Source of the DNA: Phanerochaete sordida
Taxonomy: Eukaryota; Basidiomycota; Agaricomycetes; Polyporales; Phanerochaetaceae
NCBI GenBank assembly: GCA_019973155.2
Contig: BPQB01000034.1
Location: forward strand, 276,679 to 340,678
Direction: 5' to 3'
DNA: 64,000 nucleotides
A model generated the notes under the pieces. It searched no databases. It worked only from the letters and a program-made list of their open reading frames with translations, and was not told where the DNA came from. The position numbers and the translations under genes are program-made. Shown here piece after piece: positions 1-15,574 of this stretch. Each line of letters begins with the position of its first letter. Positions within the stretch are counted from its first letter, which is position 1.

Positions 1-2264
1 CGGGAAGCGCTCCTGGTCGAAGGGAATGCAGAGCGACTTGGCACCAGCCGACGGGGCGCGCTCGTCCTGGGGCTCAGACCTACGGATAGCGTCAGCTCTC
101 TGGCTTATACGAGTGTTAATGTTAAGACTTACGATCGGCCGCTGCGCTCCTTGATGTCGTCCTCGCACGCCTCCTCCTCGCACCACGGCATCGCGACACA
201 GCACTTGGCGTCGAGCGCGGGGACGAGCTCGTCCCACTGCGTGATCGTCTTCAGGCGCTCGTCGTACGCCGCCTTCGCGCGCCGGAACATGTCCGCCTGG
301 ATCGTCTCGAGGAGCGCGGGCACGGTCGTCGTGACGTCCGCGAGCGCGAGCGGCGCCTTGACGCCCGAGTCGCGGCGCACGGCGAGCGTCTGGCTCTTCG
401 CGAGGTCCGCGGGCCCGAGCTCGAGGCGCAGCGGCACGCCCTTCTGCTCCCAGTCGTTGAACTTGTAGCCGGGCGTGTACCCGTCGCGCACGTCCGCGCG
501 CGCCTTCACGCCGGCCTTGCGCAGCGTCGCGGCGAGCTCCTCGACCTTGGCGTTCATCTCCTCGCGGTTCTTCGCGGTGACACCGCACGGGACGACGACG
601 GCCTGGATGGACGCGACGCGCGGGGGGAGGACGAGACCCTGGTTGTCACCGTGGGTCATGACCATGACACCGATCGTACGCGTGGACAGACCCCATGAGT
701 TCTGCCAGGCGTACACCTTGCCCTTGCCAGTGGGGTCGTTCGGGTCCTCGACAACGATGTCGAACATCTCCGGGCGAGAGAAGTTCTGGCCGAGACAGTG
801 CGAGGTGGCAGCCTGGATGGCACGGCCAGAGGTGGGGATGAAGCCCTCGACGGTAGTGGTGTAGAGACCGCCGGCGAACTTCTCCTTCTCAGACTTGACA
901 CCAGGGATGACGGGGACGGCGAGGAGCTCTTCGTAGACACGGCGGTAGAGGTCGAGGATATCACGGACCTCCTTGTCGGCCTCGGGCTTGGTAAGGTGGG
1001 CGGTGTGACCCTCTTGCCACAAGAATTCACGGGTACGGAGGAAGGGCTGGGGGTTCTTGAATTCCCACCGGACGACGCTGTTCCACTGGTTCAGCTTGAG
1101 GGGAAGGTCGCGGTGACTCTTGATCCACTTGGCGTAGTCTGCGCTAACGTGAGCAATAAGTCATAAGGCAGTCACAATAGGCTTACAAGGGTACATGACA
1201 GTTTCTGATGTCGGGCGAATGGCAATGGGCTCCTCGAGCTCGCTTTGACCTGCTCGTGTGACCCACGCGACTTCGGGAGAAAAGCCCTCGACGTGGTCCT
1301 TCTCACGCTCGAGCACCTTGGCAGAGACGAACATGGGGAAGTACGCGTTTTGGACGCCAAGTTCCTTGATGTGCGAGTCGAACCAGCCCTGGATGATCTC
1401 CCAGATGCTGTACGACCACGGCTTGAGGATGTAGCAGCCAGAGACGTTGTAGTAGTCGATCATGTCCGCCTTGGTGAGAACCTAATATCACCGCAAGGCA
1501 GTGTCAGCGCGCGAAAACCAGAGAGAGCAGACCACGTACGCTGGTGTACCATGTCGCGAAATCAACCTCCTTCTTGACACCAATGGCAATCTGGACGGCA
1601 CCCTCGATCTTAGCATCCTCCTTCTCCTTCCTCGCGGCCGGCTGGGCAGCAGGGGCAGCCGGAGTCTCGGTCTTGAGGGCCTCGAAGTCGACAAAGTTGA
1701 TTTGCGCATCCTTGGTCTCGAAACGCTTCAGGTACGAGACGAGTTCGCGGCCAGTGATGAAGACGGTGGCGTCGGTGCCCAGTGCGCGGACGGCGCAGAC
1801 GGAGGAAGACTCCTCGATAGACGCGTCGACCGCGACTGCGACCTTCGAAAAATTGCTCTCGTTCAGCGCGATGGGGGACACTGCACTAATTGAGTACGGC
1901 CAGGTCGAGAACTGATAGAACAGGACCACGTACGCGAGTGCTTGTCGACCGTGAAGAACTCTGCGAGCAGATCCTCGGACGCGAGGCGCAGCTCCTTCAG
2001 GTTGAGCTTCCTGCCGAGCGCATTCGAGGCGACGTCGGTGTTCTCGCGCGCGATGACGACGAGCGGGACGGGCGTCGCGGTTTTGGCGGTCTTCGGCTTG
2101 TAGACGATGGTTTTTACGAGCTCGAAGGGCTTGGGGGCGGCGTCGCTCGCCTCGAGGGCCTCGCGCCAGGCGGCGGGCGAGCTCGCGGCGGCATGCGACA
2201 CGGCGGCCGAGGGAGCGATAGAGAGGGCCGAGAGGGACTGGGTGATGCTCTCCAGCGACGCCAT
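1..2264 (-). CDS. Prolyl-tRNA synthetase, cytosolic (C-terminus cut by window edge)
   Basis: Charges tRNA-Pro with proline in the cytosol. The ATG at 2264 opens an N-terminal YbaK/ProX-like editing-type domain (MASLESITQ..., about 200 residues), followed by a class II core of the archaeal/eukaryotic type. The core shows the TSE stretch of motif 2 ([10 protein letters not shown]), [22 protein letters not shown] and the motif-3 region ([11 protein letters not shown]). At least four introns are visible, including 1136-1189 around MYP|YYAKW and a last one near 84-135. The final exon reads [12 protein letters not shown] at base 1, so by comparison with the family only about 25-30 residues are missing. 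The fused editing-like domain is typical of fungal ProRS. The next gene upstream on the same strand is another tRNA synthetase. Confidence 0.95.
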
Positions 2265-2623
2265 CCTTGTGTACTTGGGGAGAGCCCGGCGGGGAGGTGG
2301 TGGTATAGAGGCAAGGGTTTTCGCGGCGCACACAGGCGTTATCTGATGAATGAACCGGATGTGACTCCGGCCAGCAACTCTAACGCTGCCTGCTCGTACA
2401 AAACATCTTGCTGCGCAAGAATGTGTTGCGTGCATCCAGCCACAGACAGCGGAGGCCTGTGTTGGTCGCCAGTAAAGTGTAACAAACGCATCACTTCCAG
2501 GGTTTGGCTTTATTAGCCGAGCGGCAGACTCGACCTCACCCGAGATCGCGCAGGTACACCAGTCTCCTCAGATCCATTACATTATGAGTAGGGTTGCAGC
2601 GTAACATGTCTCGGTATTGTATT

Positions 2624-6402
<3,779 letters not shown>

Positions 6403-7000
6403 GCTGGGGACTTTGTCCCTCGCAGAGGGAAGCGGGAGGGGAGACCAGGGCGGTGGTGCAAGTCGGAAGACGAGAATGGCAAGCGCAGGCTTTGACGCCC
6501 ATATGTGGGATCACCGTGCTGCAAGCTCACAACTCTACAACGAGCCATGCGCCGTCGTCACGGGCTCTCGCGGGTCGCCAGGAGATTTAGGGTTGGGTCA
6601 AAAATAAAATAGAGTCAAAATTCCTCAGGCAGCTTTGGCTGGGAAACCTGCGGAAGCCAGGAACCCACCCCGACCCGCGCAGATCGCGGAAAACGTCAAG
6701 GCTGCGCGTCCTGTCACGCTCCCTGGCCGTGCACAGGGCGAGGACAAAGCCAGCCGAGACAAGGACTGGACAATCCAACACGAACGGCGCCTGAAGCAGT
6801 ACGCGCGACAGCCACGAGCGCTCACGTGACTTTACGCGGGCGTATTATTTGAGGGTGTTTGCGCAAGGTGTTGAACAAAACGGGACAGCGCTCGACGTCA
6901 ACGTCGCTCACCTTCCACCTCGTCCTCTTCCTCTCTGCTCTTCAGAGCCTACTCTTTCTCTGCACTATTTATCTCACCAACCGTGGAGAAATAGTCTGGA
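6403..7000. other. Divergent intergenic region between IleRS and cyclin
   Basis: About 600 bases separate the minus-strand IleRS start from the plus-strand cyclin start, so both promoters should lie here. The stretch just before the cyclin ATG (about 6900-6990) is CT-rich, as in many basidiomycete 5' leaders. The short open frames here show no family signature. Confidence 0.5.
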
Positions 7001-9321
7001 ATGTCCTCCCAGGTCCCCGTCAGTATTCCCGACAATCCCCGACCGACGTTTTCACTGACAGTCTCCCAGGTCCGCAGGACGACACGCACGACCACCAGAG
7101 TCGTCAACAACAAGGAGAATGCGATAAACACCAGACTCAGATCCACTACACGCGCGAAACCCCCTTCCACCGGTCCCGCACCCTCCGAGATCAAGCCGTC
7201 GGGCATCGCGCGGGCCACCGCATCGACCGTCGCGACTCGCGCAAAAACCGCTGCAGCGACATCGTCCAAAATCGACCTCGCCGCGCAGGGCAAGCGGAAA
7301 CGCGAAGCCCTTGGCGAGGTCGCCCGGCCTGCCGCGAACGTCCAGAAGGATGCACCGAACGACACGACTTCTGGTCTGAAGGGTAAGGCCAAGGCCAAGG
7401 AGACCTTCGAGGGCGTCGTCCTCAAAAAGCCGCCTTCCACCGCCAAGCCTCCCTCGACTACAAGGAGCATTAAGCCGCCGTCCACGACCTCCAGGAAGCC
7501 GTCTGCGGTGGCCAGCTCTACGACGACCGTCACCACCGCGTCGACTCGTCGTACACGTAGCTCTGCCCAGAAGCCGGTGCAGCCGGTGAAGCAGCAGACC
7601 GTGCTTGAAGAGGTTCTCGAAGAAGAGGAAGAGTTCGAGCCTGAGCCTGAGCCCGCCCCAGTCCCACGGAACGAGATGCCGATGGCCGTCGATATCCCAG
7701 CACCGGCGCCTGTTCCCGTGCCACGACGTCTCACCGTGGCGCGTTCCTCTCTTGCAGTTGCTTCTTCACGCGTTCAGATCAAGCAGCGCGCTCGTCAGGC
7801 CGCTGCTGCTCCCATTGAACTCGACGACGACGACGACCTTCGCGCGTACAAGAAGCGCCGTACGTCTTCTGATGCGCCTGAAGATGACTTCCTCGTCGAG
7901 CGGGAGCTCGAGGACGCTCGCTTCGAGGTCCAGGAGCCTGCAGAGGCGGATCCTAATGGCGACATGTGGCAAGATCTTGATGCCGAGGACGCGGACGACC
8001 CGCTGATGGTCAGCGAGTACGTGACTGACATCTTCAACTACCTCAAGGGCGTTGAGGTATGTGGTGTCATGCTATTTGTCGCGACTGAGATGGCTCATGA
8101 GTTGACAGCAAGCGACCATGCCTAACCCCAACTACATGGAGATGCAAAAAGATCTCGCATGGAACATGAGGGGGATTCTTACCGACTGGTTGATCCAGGT
8201 CCACTCTAGGTTCCGCTTGCTCCCTGAGACGCTCTTCTTGTCTGTCAACATCATCGACCGCTTCTTGTCTCAGCGTGTGGTCTCTCTCGCGAAGCTTCAG
8301 CTTGTCGGCATCACCTGCCTCTTCATCGCTGCCAAGGTCGAGGAGATTGTCGCGCCGAGCGCGCAGAACTTCCTCTACTGCGCCGACTCGTCGTACACGG
8401 AGGCCGAGATCCTTCAAGCGGAGAAGTACATTCTCAAGACGCTTGACTGGAACATGAGCTACCCCAACCCCATGCACTTCTTGCGCCGGGCGAGCAAGGC
8501 GGACGACTACAACATCAAGTCGCGGACGATCGCCAAGTATTTCCTCGAGATCCAGTGCCTGGAGTGGAGGCTGATCGCCGCGCCGCCTTCGCTTGTCGCT
8601 GCTTCTGCTCTGTGGTTGGCGCGGTTGGTGGTTGGGGAGACAGACTGGGTGAGCTCGGCCCGCCTCCTATTCGCGTTTGGCGCTAATGTCACCCGGTAGA
8701 CGCCGAACCTGGCTCACTACTCGTCGTACCCCGAGAGCGCACTCATCCCTACCGCGAACCTGATGCTTAACTACGTGCTCAAGAAGCCCAAGCATCAGTC
8801 TTTCTACCGGAAGTATGCCGGCAAGAAGTTCATGAAGGTCTGTTGTTTAGGTCCCTCGTTGCGGTCCAGTGCTCATGACCTTGCTCCTACAGTCGAGCGT
8901 TTACGTGCGTGACTGGGTCCTGGGTCACTGGCAGGAGGGACAGACCGTCAACCTGCCCGAAGAGCTTCCACAGCTGAAAGTTCTGGTACACGAAGCCAAG
9001 GAGAGAGAAGAGCGCATCCTCGCGGAGCAAGTGGCTCTGCAGGCAGCCCGCGAAGCCGAAGCCGCCATGGCCGACAGCTTCGAGCACCAACGCCACCGCC
9101 GCGACGATCGTCACGTCGATCGCCACGCTGCTGTTCCTCATGCCTCGCACGCGTACGCCTCGCACCACGCCCATGCCTCACAGCCAACAGCGCACGCTTC
9201 TCAGGCAACGCACTACGCTCACGGCTCGCAGGCGACCGCGCAGCACCGTTCACACGCAGCGCAGCCCCAGGCCGGCCACTACTACAGCCAGCACCCGGCC
9301 GGGACGTCGCGCCTCAGGTAA
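7001..9321 (+). CDS. B-type (mitotic) cyclin
   Basis: Regulatory subunit of the cyclin-dependent kinase at G2/M. Four exons give a clean 720-residue frame: 7001-8056, 8109-8648, 8700-8837 and 8893-9321. Residues 1-300 are basic, Ser/Thr/Pro-rich and low complexity. A KEN box lies at about residues 38-40 (NNKENAIN), a degradation signal read by the APC/C. The cyclin box begins near residue 360 and has the B-type signature MRGILTDWLIQVHSRFRL, then LFLSVNIIDRFLSQR and FIAAKVEEI. A C-terminal cyclin fold follows (YCADSSYTEAEILQAE, LIPTANLMLNYV). The last 110 residues are coiled-coil then His/Ala/Ser-rich, which is not part of the usual cyclin C-terminus. The next gene (RMD1-like) converges on it. 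Confidence 0.95.
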
Positions 9322-9834
9322 GCTCCCGCAAGCCAAGCCAAAGTCGGCCCTGCTGGCCCTGTATTCTTCCCCGGATTGCCCTCAATGGATCGGACCCGCA
9401 TTACTGCATTTCGCATACATTTCCTGTGCACCGTCTTGTCCTGTTTTCCCCGTAATTCTCTTCGCCCTGTTGTCCCTTCTACCCGCCCACACACCCGACA
9501 CCCTAGCCTCCGAGACGTCCGTGCACCCTGCCCTGTTCCGCTGCATCCCTCGCATCCCACGCACCGCACCACGCACGCACCGCACCGCACTTCAGCTGTT
9601 AGTGTTTTTATTCTTGTTTTACCTTTGCTTTGTACAATCGAATCAGATATAACCGGCGCCGTCCGTTCGCTCGCACCCCCACGCGCACGCCGCACGCCCG
9701 GTGAGAGGCAGTACATACTCTACGCCTGCTGGAACTAGTTCAGGTACTTAGAAGCTGTCCCAATGTAATATTGTTCGCGCAATCGACGTCTTTGTCCTTC
9801 CGCTTCTCGTGCAGGTCTGAGTAACTTGCTCCTT

Positions 9835-10050
9835 GAGCGCGACGCCCGAGGTCGTGGTTCGTGGCGTGCGCGACGCGCACCACGGCGGCGGCCGCAACTT
9901 CGTTGAAGGTGGAATCCCTGCAGCGCGTCGGGCAGTACAAAGAGGGTGTGCTCGAGGCGAGCCGGTCTACGAAGCGGAAGGAGACGATTGCACAGGTCAG
10001 TGCGAAGCTTTTGGAAGCCGTCTACTGGCTAATGTGACAGACGAGGAGTC
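9835..10050 (+). pseudogene. Relic of a Swc5 (BCNT-C) gene, frameshifted
   Basis: This stretch between two convergent genes matches the 3' end of the intact Swc5 gene at 48172-49094. One frame reads PEVVVRGVRDAHHGGGR against PEAGLRDELDAHRRGGGY of the intact protein. After a net 4-base difference near 9893-9910 a second frame reads LQRVGQYKEGVLEASRSTKR against LQRVEQRKEEALEASRSTKR. Similarity continues past the intact gene's stop: GCATAGGTGAGTG there corresponds to GCACAGGTCAGTG here, and a CTAATG-GAC block follows in both. Shared non-coding sequence points to a DNA-level duplication rather than retrocopying. The fragment has no start and is frameshifted, so it is not a working gene. Confidence 0.75.
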
Positions 10051-10335
10051 TCCTGTTGCGGTGCCACTGCCTGCCTATATCACTCCTGCAACACAGGCGA
10101 CGTCGACACTTCGTGGCATAACTACTTCGAGGCCTAACGGACTCGCCACAAGATCGTGCTCAAACACGATAGCTTAGCCTGTTTAGCTGTACCCTCGCAC
10201 ACGTCGAGTGAGATGTTTGGTGGAAGAGTTGAAGGCCCGGTGCGTTCGGCAAAACGAGCTCCGTATATGTGCGATATAAACAAGGGTAGTAATACACGAG
10301 GATATGGTATACGTGTCCGGGTAGTGTCCACATGC

Positions 10336-12354
10336 TTACGAGAAGAGGTCGACGAGGATGGTGATGATGCCGAGGCCTGGGGCGCAGGTTAGCGTGGTCA
10401 GATAGAGACAAGGCCGGCAGAGGCATACCAATTTCGACGACGATGAGCCAGATGACGATCGTCTCGAGCCGTTCCGCGTGCCTGCTCGACACGGTCTCCT
10501 TGAGGAGCTGAAGCATGTCTTGCAGGACCTGCGCGCTCGGTTTTCAGCGCTGAAGTGACGCGAGGTAGATGGGCAGTTCGTACCTCGACACGGGTGTTCA
10601 GGAGGTTGATGCGCTGGGGTATCTCGAGATAGCTGCGCGCCGCATCGTACAAGGGCTGTAGGTCTGGATAGGTCTACCGTACGTTGTCAGTGGAGGCGGC
10701 GGTGCAGTAACCGCAAATACATACCCAAAAGACTTCCTGTACAACGAGAATAGCTAGTGTAAGTACTTATTGTCGCAGGGTGAAGGATCACACGAACAGG
10801 GGAATCCAGAACGGAGCCAACAGAGTTGATGTTGGTCCGCAGAAGGAACAGCTCGCCGATCTTCCTCATGATCTCTGGAAGCTCTGGTTTAGCAGGGTAG
10901 ACCGAAGCGCACAGACGGATCCATACCTTTGTGAGGCATGCCAATCTTGCCGGTCTCGCTGATTATTTCAGGTATGTCTTTTGTCTCCTCGATCGTCGAG
11001 GAAATGAGTTCCTCGAACTATAAAGATGAAAACTGAGTATATGCACTCATTGAGTCCAAGAATATACACACCAACGATATCTTGACCGATTGGGCGAGTG
11101 CATGTGACAGCGACAGCTTGGTCCTGCAGTGTCCCGAATATTAATGGCGAAGCCGGTCTAGTCATAGAGACAACCAACATATAACTGGAACCTCTACGCA
11201 GGGTGATGACATCGTTGTATATCCTGCAGAATTTTGGTCAGCTGGAGGAGCACACCGTGGCCAGAAGTCACAAACCGGGAGTAATTCGCGTAATAATAGT
11301 TGAGATCCTCCATCTCGATGTCTTCGGGAGCTGAGATACAGACAATCAATCATCTGTTCATAGAGCATTGATGCCCAACTCACCTAGCTTATCGACCTCA
11401 AAGCGCTTGCTGCGATCATTCAGCTTGCATTCATGAAGGCGATGTCGGGAAACTCACATGGACGATAGGAACCGCTTCTCTTCTGCTTCCGTCATGCCCC
11501 AGATGACAACAGTGCCGTACTGGAACATGAATATCTCCGCTTCCGTCGGGACCTCTTCGAATTTGCTCTTCTTCCTCTTGCGCTTAGCGGCGAGTTCAGC
11601 ACTCTCTGCAGGGTCCGCAACATGCGTATCATTGTTACGCGACTCTCCAGGCGCGAGTTCGGGCACGCCCAGGAGGTCGCCTTCCCTGGGGCTGCCCGCA
11701 GGTTCGGCCACGGACTGCGACTGGGAAGACGTGAAGTGTACATGCCGCGAGTGTGACTGGTCGTAGGCGTATGGCGTGTAGATCACGTCGTCTATAATGC
11801 GAGGGTTCGTGTGGTAGGTCGATCTCCGGGCGTTGAAGAAGCGCATAAGCTCGGGAAAACGGTATGAACTTTGAGGTTTGAGTGTAAGCACGCACGCGAT
11901 TGCGGGGCGGAAACAATAGAAAACGAGAGTACGTACGATGCCGTTGCATACGCCGTTACACGCGGCAGGGACTTGGCTTTCTTCTTGGTTAAGCGCAGTG
12001 CGTCCCGCCTCGCCGTTCCAGCAGGGATGAGATCTATCCTGTTGTACACCTGCGACCCGATGCATTTTCCAGAGGATGAAATCGGCGAAGGACAATAGCA
12101 CCCACCTCGACATCCTCGGTGTCAATCTCGTCATCGCCATCTTCGTCCTCGCTATCTCCAGCTGTCGCGGACCCTTCGCCCTCGTCTCGCCTCGGCGGAG
12201 CACTGACAGGTGGTTCTATGCGGACGTTGTCCTTCGGGACGATGGGCTCGGGTTGCTCGGGGAGGACCTTGAGTTTGCCGGCGACCTTGGTGGACCTGTT
12301 GGCACCGCGGGCCTTGGGCTCGGCGCCGCGCGGGTTTGGCTGGTTGGTCGACAT
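10336..12354 (-). CDS. Rmd1/Sif3-like DUF155 membrane protein
   Basis: Member of the RMD1/RMND1 (DUF155) family; fungal members are linked to sporulation, septum or spindle-pole functions and the animal relative to mitochondrial translation. The start at 12354 gives MSTNQPNPRGAEPKARG, followed by a long charged, Pro-rich and acidic N-terminal region. The DUF155 core shows RYRFPELMRFFNARRST-type sequence, the acidic/basic linker AELAAKRKRKKSKFEE and the family hallmark EIFMFQYGTVVIWGMTEAEE. Its C-terminal half continues through 11400-10700 in several short exons, reading RMIGELFLLRTNINSVGS-like sequence and LYDAARSYLEIPQRINLLNTRVEVL. It ends with one hydrophobic segment (TIVIWLIVVEIVLGIITILVDLFS), the usual C-terminal anchor. 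The stop is at 10336-10338. Small exons near 11000-11400 were inferred from splice phase. Confidence 0.88.
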
Positions 12355-12845
12355 CCTTCGCCGTCGTCTCGCTCGACTCTCGACGCCTCTGTACCAGCGC
12401 CCGCTCTCTCGGCACTCCCCGACAATGACGAACGTGCGTGACAACGTCACTTTCTGTAACACGTGTTACGGTGATGCGTGACAGGCGCTGCGTCTGCGCT
12501 TTGCTCTCGTTCGCCGCCTCCCAAAGACGTCGGCAGGGTACATGTGTGCGCTGTGAGTACCACACAAGCATCATACGGTTGTGTGTGACTTATGCACTGA
12601 TTAACAAGGTATATATCAGGCTGCTGCACTATAACAGTGTCTAAGCGGCCTTCGGTGCTCAGCTGGAACCAATATTAATTACAGAACTCCCGAATCGCCG
12701 TCATTGCCATGGAACGAAAGCAGCCCAGCGCTGAGGCTGGTATACACCACTAGGTCCTTCACAAATCATGGTTATTTGTCGATTGTTTGTGACGAACCTT
12801 GAGGAGCTGACAAGAGGTGGCGAACAATGCTCGCATTCCTAGGCG

Positions 12846-12854
12846 TATTTAAAA
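12846..12854 (+). promoter_or_regulatory. TATA-like element upstream of the coiled-coil gene
   Basis: TATTTAAAA sits about 105 nt before the ATG at 12958, a plausible core promoter distance for a basidiomycete gene. Sequence match only. Confidence 0.35.
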
Positions 12855-12957
12855 CCCTCTAGATAACAGTGCCGGCTGGCCTTCGCCAGCCCACTAGGCA
12901 GCCTCGCTGGGGTATAAGCTGCCCGCCACGAAATGCCGTCGTTTGCTGTTGTCACCC

Positions 12958-15574
12958 ATGTCCTCCATGCTGGCGTACGCGGCGGTGCTCTTCGCGCTGT
13001 CGCTCGTGTTGGCCGCTGTCTACGGCTCCACGGAACTATACCTCCAACAATGTCTGTCTCTTCTCGTCACATTCCTTACTCGGGTCTGCACTACTTTTGA
13101 TATCTTCGACTTCAACGGCCTCCGTCTTGTCTTCGTCAACGCGGCGTGGGCCATCTACGAAAACACCATATATTCAATTCACTCTGCGATCTATCCTCTA
13201 CTATCAGCATCCTACTCTTGGTTCCTCTTCTCCGACAATAATGCCGCATTTTTCGCCCGTATTCTCGTCGACATACTCAGCTTACCAAATGACGAAGATG
13301 CCTTCGTCGCCTTTGTCTCCATCGGTTCATGGCTTCTCTCAGTAAGCCTCCCTGCGCACTCCAACAGCCGTAACTGACTTCCCCATGTTAGGCTTTTGCT
13401 GCTTCGGACACGGTCGCGGACACCCTCAAACACTTCACTGGTGTCGCTTCACTAGAGCAGCAAGCCGGCGCGGAAGCCCACCGATACACGGCTCTGAAGT
13501 CTACAACGGAATGGCACGTCTCCGAAATCGCGTACACCAGAGAGACATACGGTGACAAGAGCAGCAAATACGACGAGACTCGCGAGCAGCTCAACCTCCT
13601 GCAGCGCGAAAACGAGCTGTCGTCGGCTCGTCTCGAAAGTGTTCACGTACGTCGCTGAATCATGGTGACAGATCCTCGCTGACTCTGCTTGTCTAGGGCG
13701 ACCATGCCGATGTGACAGCGACCATTGCTCGTGTTTCCGATGAGAAGCAGGCGTGCGAGGCCCTCTGCGACACCACGGCCACTCGCCTCCAGAAGTTCGT
13801 GGCGCTCATCGATGAGTTGGAGGAGACAGCGGCAAGGCAACACACTGCCCTCCGCGCTGCCATTTCTCGACGTATACACGCCATGCAAAAGCGACGCGGT
13901 GCTATCAAGGCCAAGAAACGGACAGCCACGGTTCTTAGAGACGACGTAGCCAATGCTAGACAAGCCCTCGAAGCGACCAGGGCTGCGCTCGACGCCCAGC
14001 GTGCTGCGTTCAACGCTGAGCATGAACGTCTTTTGGCTGGCCAGCGTGCCTCGAAGGTCTCCCAGGAACAGCAGCTCTCGGATTTCGCCAGGCATACCTT
14101 CACGGCAGCTGATAGCCTTGCAACGACCAAGGTCAATGTCGAACTCATCAACTCCATCCGCGCAGATGAAATTGCAGTCACGGAAGATCGACACGCCGCC
14201 CTAGCTCAGAAACTCGACGGTCGCGCGCCCGAGCTGGCCAACTTCAAACTCGAGAACGACGAAATGCAGAGCGAAGTCAGCTCCCTTCAGAACGAGCTCG
14301 CCACTGCCAATGTCAATCTCGTCCAATTGGAAGACACGAAGACAGCTAGCATATCTGCGCTGACCACACTCACCGCCCAGGCACACTCGGACTGCATCGC
14401 TCACCAGACAGCACTCGAGGAGCGCAAAGCGACCCTAGTCCCCGCAGCAGCCTTCGCCTCCCGCCTCGCCGCCGACACCACCGCCAGCCTCGACTTCAGC
14501 ACCACCGAACACCGCCTGCACATGTCCCACTGCGACACGGCCCGCGCATCGTCCGCCGCACGCCTCGCGGCCCTCCACGCCCGGCTGTCCCACGCCCGCA
14601 CTACGAAGGACGCCCGCGCCGGCACCGTCGCCGCCCTCCACGCCTCACATGCCCAAAGCCAAGACGAGCAGCGCGAGGAGCTCGCCGGGCTCGCGTTCCG
14701 CCTCAAGAGCGTGAGCGACGGCTGGGCCGCCACGCGCGGCGCGCTGCCGCATGCGCAGGCCGAGCTGCGGGACGCACAGTGGGCGCTCGCGGACGCGCGG
14801 ACGAGGGACCGTGCGGCGCTGCGCGCGTACCGCGGCCTGCGCGATGTCGGCGACAGTGGTGCCGAGGACCTCGCCGAGAGGCTCGCGGCGGCGGAGGCGC
14901 GCGCTGCGGAGCTCACTGCCGCGGCGGCCGCGCGAGCGCGCGTGCGGGACGGGCGCGACCGCGCCGCGTTGGAGGCAGAGAGGGCAGAGGAGGAAGGCGC
15001 GCTTGTGGATGCGCATGAGGCGCTCTCGGAGAGGGAGGTCCGGGTGAGCAAGCTCAGGGAGGAGCTGGCAGAGGTCAGGGAGGCGGCCACGGGCCTCGAA
15101 GGCGCGCGCGAGGACGACCGGCTCGCATTCAGCAGGCAGCTCGAGAAGGTGGCGGAGCAGCAAGGGGTACTCCGAAGCCGGCTTGTTGAGGCGGGCTCAG
15201 TCCACGATCGGAAACTCGCGGGTCTCGAGGAGCGGTTGGCTGCGCTGGGGAGGGGACCGATGGCGAGGCGCGTGGAGTTGGCGGAGGACGGATGGACGGA
15301 TGAGTCGGTGGATATAACGGCGCCGGAAAACGTTCAGGGATCCAGTCGCGACGGAACACCTGAACGCGAGGATTGGGGACAAGACACCTCGTATCCGGCC
15401 ACGCCCGCGCTGACGCGCACCTCTGGTACATGGTCTCGCTCTCCTTCTCTCTCTCCTGCTCTTCAAAGTCCCCTGCCGTACGAGTGCTCCGCATTGGTAG
15501 CACGTACTGTAGGTGATGACGTAGAACCAGGGGAATGGGACGGGGCAGAGGTGAAGTCGGCCGATGTTAGATGA
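12958..15574 (+). CDS. Membrane-anchored long coiled-coil protein, function unknown
   Basis: Three exons (12958-13341, 13392-13646, 13697-15574) give a continuous 838-residue frame with good GT-AG junctions. The start is the first ATG of the frame; a second ATG lies three codons on. Residues 1-45 are strongly hydrophobic (LAYAAVLFALSLVLAAVYG), and further hydrophobic stretches follow to about residue 130, so the N-terminus probably sits in a membrane. From about residue 140 to 690 the protein is almost uninterrupted heptad-like coiled coil rich in Ala, Glu, Arg and Leu. The last 130 residues are acidic and Ser/Thr/Pro-rich. I recognise no domain. The codon bias of the middle (about 14450-15100) is extremely GC-rich, which opens long spurious frames on the opposite strand. 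Confidence 0.8.

Noticed and set aside
14401..15163. Long minus-strand frames opposite the coiled-coil gene
   Set aside because: The plus strand has a continuous heptad-patterned protein with intact introns; the opposite frames are low-complexity Ala/Arg/Ser shadows.
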